This document shows, piece after piece, positions 62,831-64,000 of a DNA stretch of 64,000 bases. This stretch comes from JASLBX01 sp036374175 (GTDB lineage Bacteria; Actinomycetota; Actinomycetes; Jiangellales; Jiangellaceae): contig DASUUH010000046.1 in NCBI GenBank assembly GCA_036374175.1, positions 1-64,000 of the forward strand, written 5' to 3'. A program made the position numbers and the translations under genes. The first letter of the stretch is position 1. Each line of letters starts with the position of its first letter. Under the pieces are notes generated by a model. The model did no database searches and was not told the DNA's origin. It was given only the letters and a program-made list of their open reading frames with translations.

Positions 62831-63604
62831 ATGCGGATCATCACCTGGAACGTGTGGGGACTCTACGGACCGTGGCGGGAGCGTGAAGCCGCGATCGTCG
62901 CGACCCTGCGGGACGCTCGTCCCGACGTCGTTGTGCTAACCGAGTCGTGGACGAAGGGCGAGGACAGCCAGGCTGCCCGAGTGGCGGAAGCGCTCGACTT
63001 GCCAAACCACGTGGCGAGCGGCGTCACAGCCCAGGAGGACGATGCTGCGCTCTCCGGCGTCGCCGTGATATCTCGATGGCCGATCCAGCGCGAGTCCAGC
63101 CACACATTCGGCGACAGCCGCGTTCACCACGCCGAACTATCCGGTCCGCGCGGTGCTGTCCAAATCTACGGCCTCGTGATGGATGCCTGGTGGTTCGATC
63201 AGAGCCGGGCCCGACAGGACGCAGTGCGCGGCTTACTCGCCCACGTGAACGACCATCAGGACGTGCGGGTCCCACTCATAGTCTGCGGCGACTTCAACGC
63301 CGACCCCGACAGCGACGAGATTCGCATGCTCCGGGGTCGAACGACCGCTCCCGTCCCTGGCCTGTCGTTCTACGACGCTTGGGAGGTGGCCGGCCAAGCC
63401 GTCCCGGGCTACACATGGTCCAACTCCAACCCGTGGTCCACCCAACTCCTGTGGCCGGACCGCCGGATCGACTACATCTTCACGGCCACTCCACGACCCG
63501 GCGGTGCCGGCCACCCTCTTCGCGCGGGCCTTTTGGGCACGCGCCCAATCAACGGCACTTACCCGTCAGATCACTACGCCTTGCAGGCTGACATCCGGTA
63601 CTAA
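62831..63604 (+). CDS. Endonuclease/exonuclease/phosphatase-family protein
   Basis: A 257-residue EEP-fold hydrolase. The start MRIITWNVWGLYGPWREREA with the Asn, DVVVLTESW with the Glu, VVISRW, VCGDFNADPDSDEIRML with the Asp/Asn, RRIDYIFTATPRPGGAG and the final PSDHYALQADI with the catalytic Asp-His all match the superfamily. It can act on nucleic acids or phosphoesters. An ATG at 62777 is in frame; I use 62831 since it begins at the family's first strand. Single plus-strand gene. Confidence 0.88.
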   Translation: MRIITWNVWGLYGPWREREAAIVATLRDARPDVVVLTESWTKGEDSQAARVAEALDLPNHVASGVTAQEDDAALSGVAVISRWPIQRESSHTFGDSRVHHAELSGPRGAVQIYGLVMDAWWFDQSRARQDAVRGLLAHVNDHQDVRVPLIVCGDFNADPDSDEIRMLRGRTTAPVPGLSFYDAWEVAGQAVPGYTWSNSNPWSTQLLWPDRRIDYIFTATPRPGGAGHPLRAGLLGTRPINGTYPSDHYALQADIRY

Positions 63605-63617
63605 TCGCTTCGCAGGA

Positions 63618-64000
63618 TTAGCAGGGCCTGGGGTACTGCTGACCGGGTCTGAAGCACTGGGTCTGCTCCGCCTCGGCTGCGACGAGCAGCATCCCGTGGA
63701 GCTGCCATGTCCAGACCCGCACTTCGGCCGGGGCGGACTCGTCGCCGATGGGAACCCAGCTGATCAGGCCGTCATCCGCCAGCACGGAGCTGGCGACGCC
63801 CTCCTGTGAGTAGAGGCCGCCGTTGTCAATGAGATCCGATAGCGAATCAGGGTCCGGTTCGGCCTTGACCACGTTCTCGCCGTTCCATGTGAACACCTTG
63901 AGCCACCCGGCGTCGCCGCCGCTGAAACTCAAGACCAGCTCGGCTGCGCCATCCCCGTCCAGGTCCGGGGTACCGACGATGGTGGGCACGAGCGTCTCGT
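63618..64000 (-). CDS. FG-GAP/VCBS-like protein, C-terminal fragment
   Basis: The 3' end of a gene that continues past the right edge. The visible part is about 127 residues with TPDLDGDGAAELVLSFSGGD, a calcium-binding FG-GAP-like DxDxDG loop, then LKVFTWNGENVVK and GLISWVPIGDES. It ends QCFRPGQQYPRPC with two Cys. Extracellular or surface proteins of this kind are common in actinomycetes. Function cannot be told from this piece. Confidence 0.7.
   Translation of the reverse strand, partial: ETLVPTIVGTPDLDGDGAAELVLSFSGGDAGWLKVFTWNGENVVKAEPDPDSLSDLIDNGGLYSQEGVASSVLADDGLISWVPIGDESAPAEVRVWTWQLHGMLLVAAEAEQTQCFRPGQQYPRPC

Overview
The window is one contiguous, GC-rich chromosomal segment from an actinomycete-type bacterium. 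The signs are dense G/C third codon positions, many GTG starts, ATGA/GTGA stop-start overlaps, twin-arginine signal peptides, a HAIR (HspR) operator before clpB, GntR/UTRA control of an amino-sugar PTS, a mycothiol/DinB-type protein and the housekeeping order pyrE, trmH-type methyltransferase, fba, purA, purD, purB, purC. A Jiangellales/Propionibacteriales-like host fits, but the rank is inferred. There is no complete insertion sequence, prophage, CRISPR array or rRNA operon. One tRNA gene (Gly, anticodon CCC) is present.

Layout. 1-11.5 kb: an M24 peptidase fragment diverges from an XRE-cupin regulator. Then comes a unidirectional block of three tandem Tat-exported amidohydrolase paralogues, followed by a branched-chain-amino-acid-type ABC transporter in which permease LivM and ATPase LivG are fused. 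11.5-16.7 kb (minus): a tightly overlapped four-gene operon with a membrane glycosyltransferase, a glycoside-hydrolase-like lipoprotein, an FkbM methyltransferase and an FAD-linked oxidase. 16.7-23.5 kb: clpB under a HAIR element, an SDR, a membrane acyltransferase, an alpha/beta hydrolase lacking its serine, pyrE and a SpoU methyltransferase. 23.5-30.4 kb (minus): a second Liv-type transporter with an acyl-CoA synthetase inside the operon, suggesting uptake and CoA activation of a carboxylic acid. 30.5-36.8 kb: soluble PTS genes (EI, HPr, EIIA, EIIB), an SIS isomerase/deaminase, two GntR regulators, a HAD-gene relic and a ceramidase-like membrane protein, but no EIIC.

37-49.7 kb: fba and four purine genes, interrupted by accessory genes: a GNAT between imperfect direct repeats, an HTH-GNAT-like fusion, a small Cys-rich protein, a PAP2 protein, an ECF sigma factor with a membrane partner, and a winged-helix regulator facing a DinB-like protein. 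49.7-58.4 kb (minus): histidine utilisation (hutH, hutU, an allantoate-amidohydrolase-like gene and hutF) with a P450 and a frameshifted MFS transporter inside it; hutI is not in the window. 58.4-64 kb: a membrane Fe-S oxidoreductase, dcd, tRNA-Gly, a toxin-antitoxin-like pair with a probable leaderless promoter inside a 16-bp inverted repeat, an EEP-family hydrolase and the end of an FG-GAP-like gene.

The best candidates for something new are the triplicated amidohydrolase/fused-transporter block, the glycosyltransferase/hydrolase/FkbM operon, and the small TA-like module with its operator-promoter.
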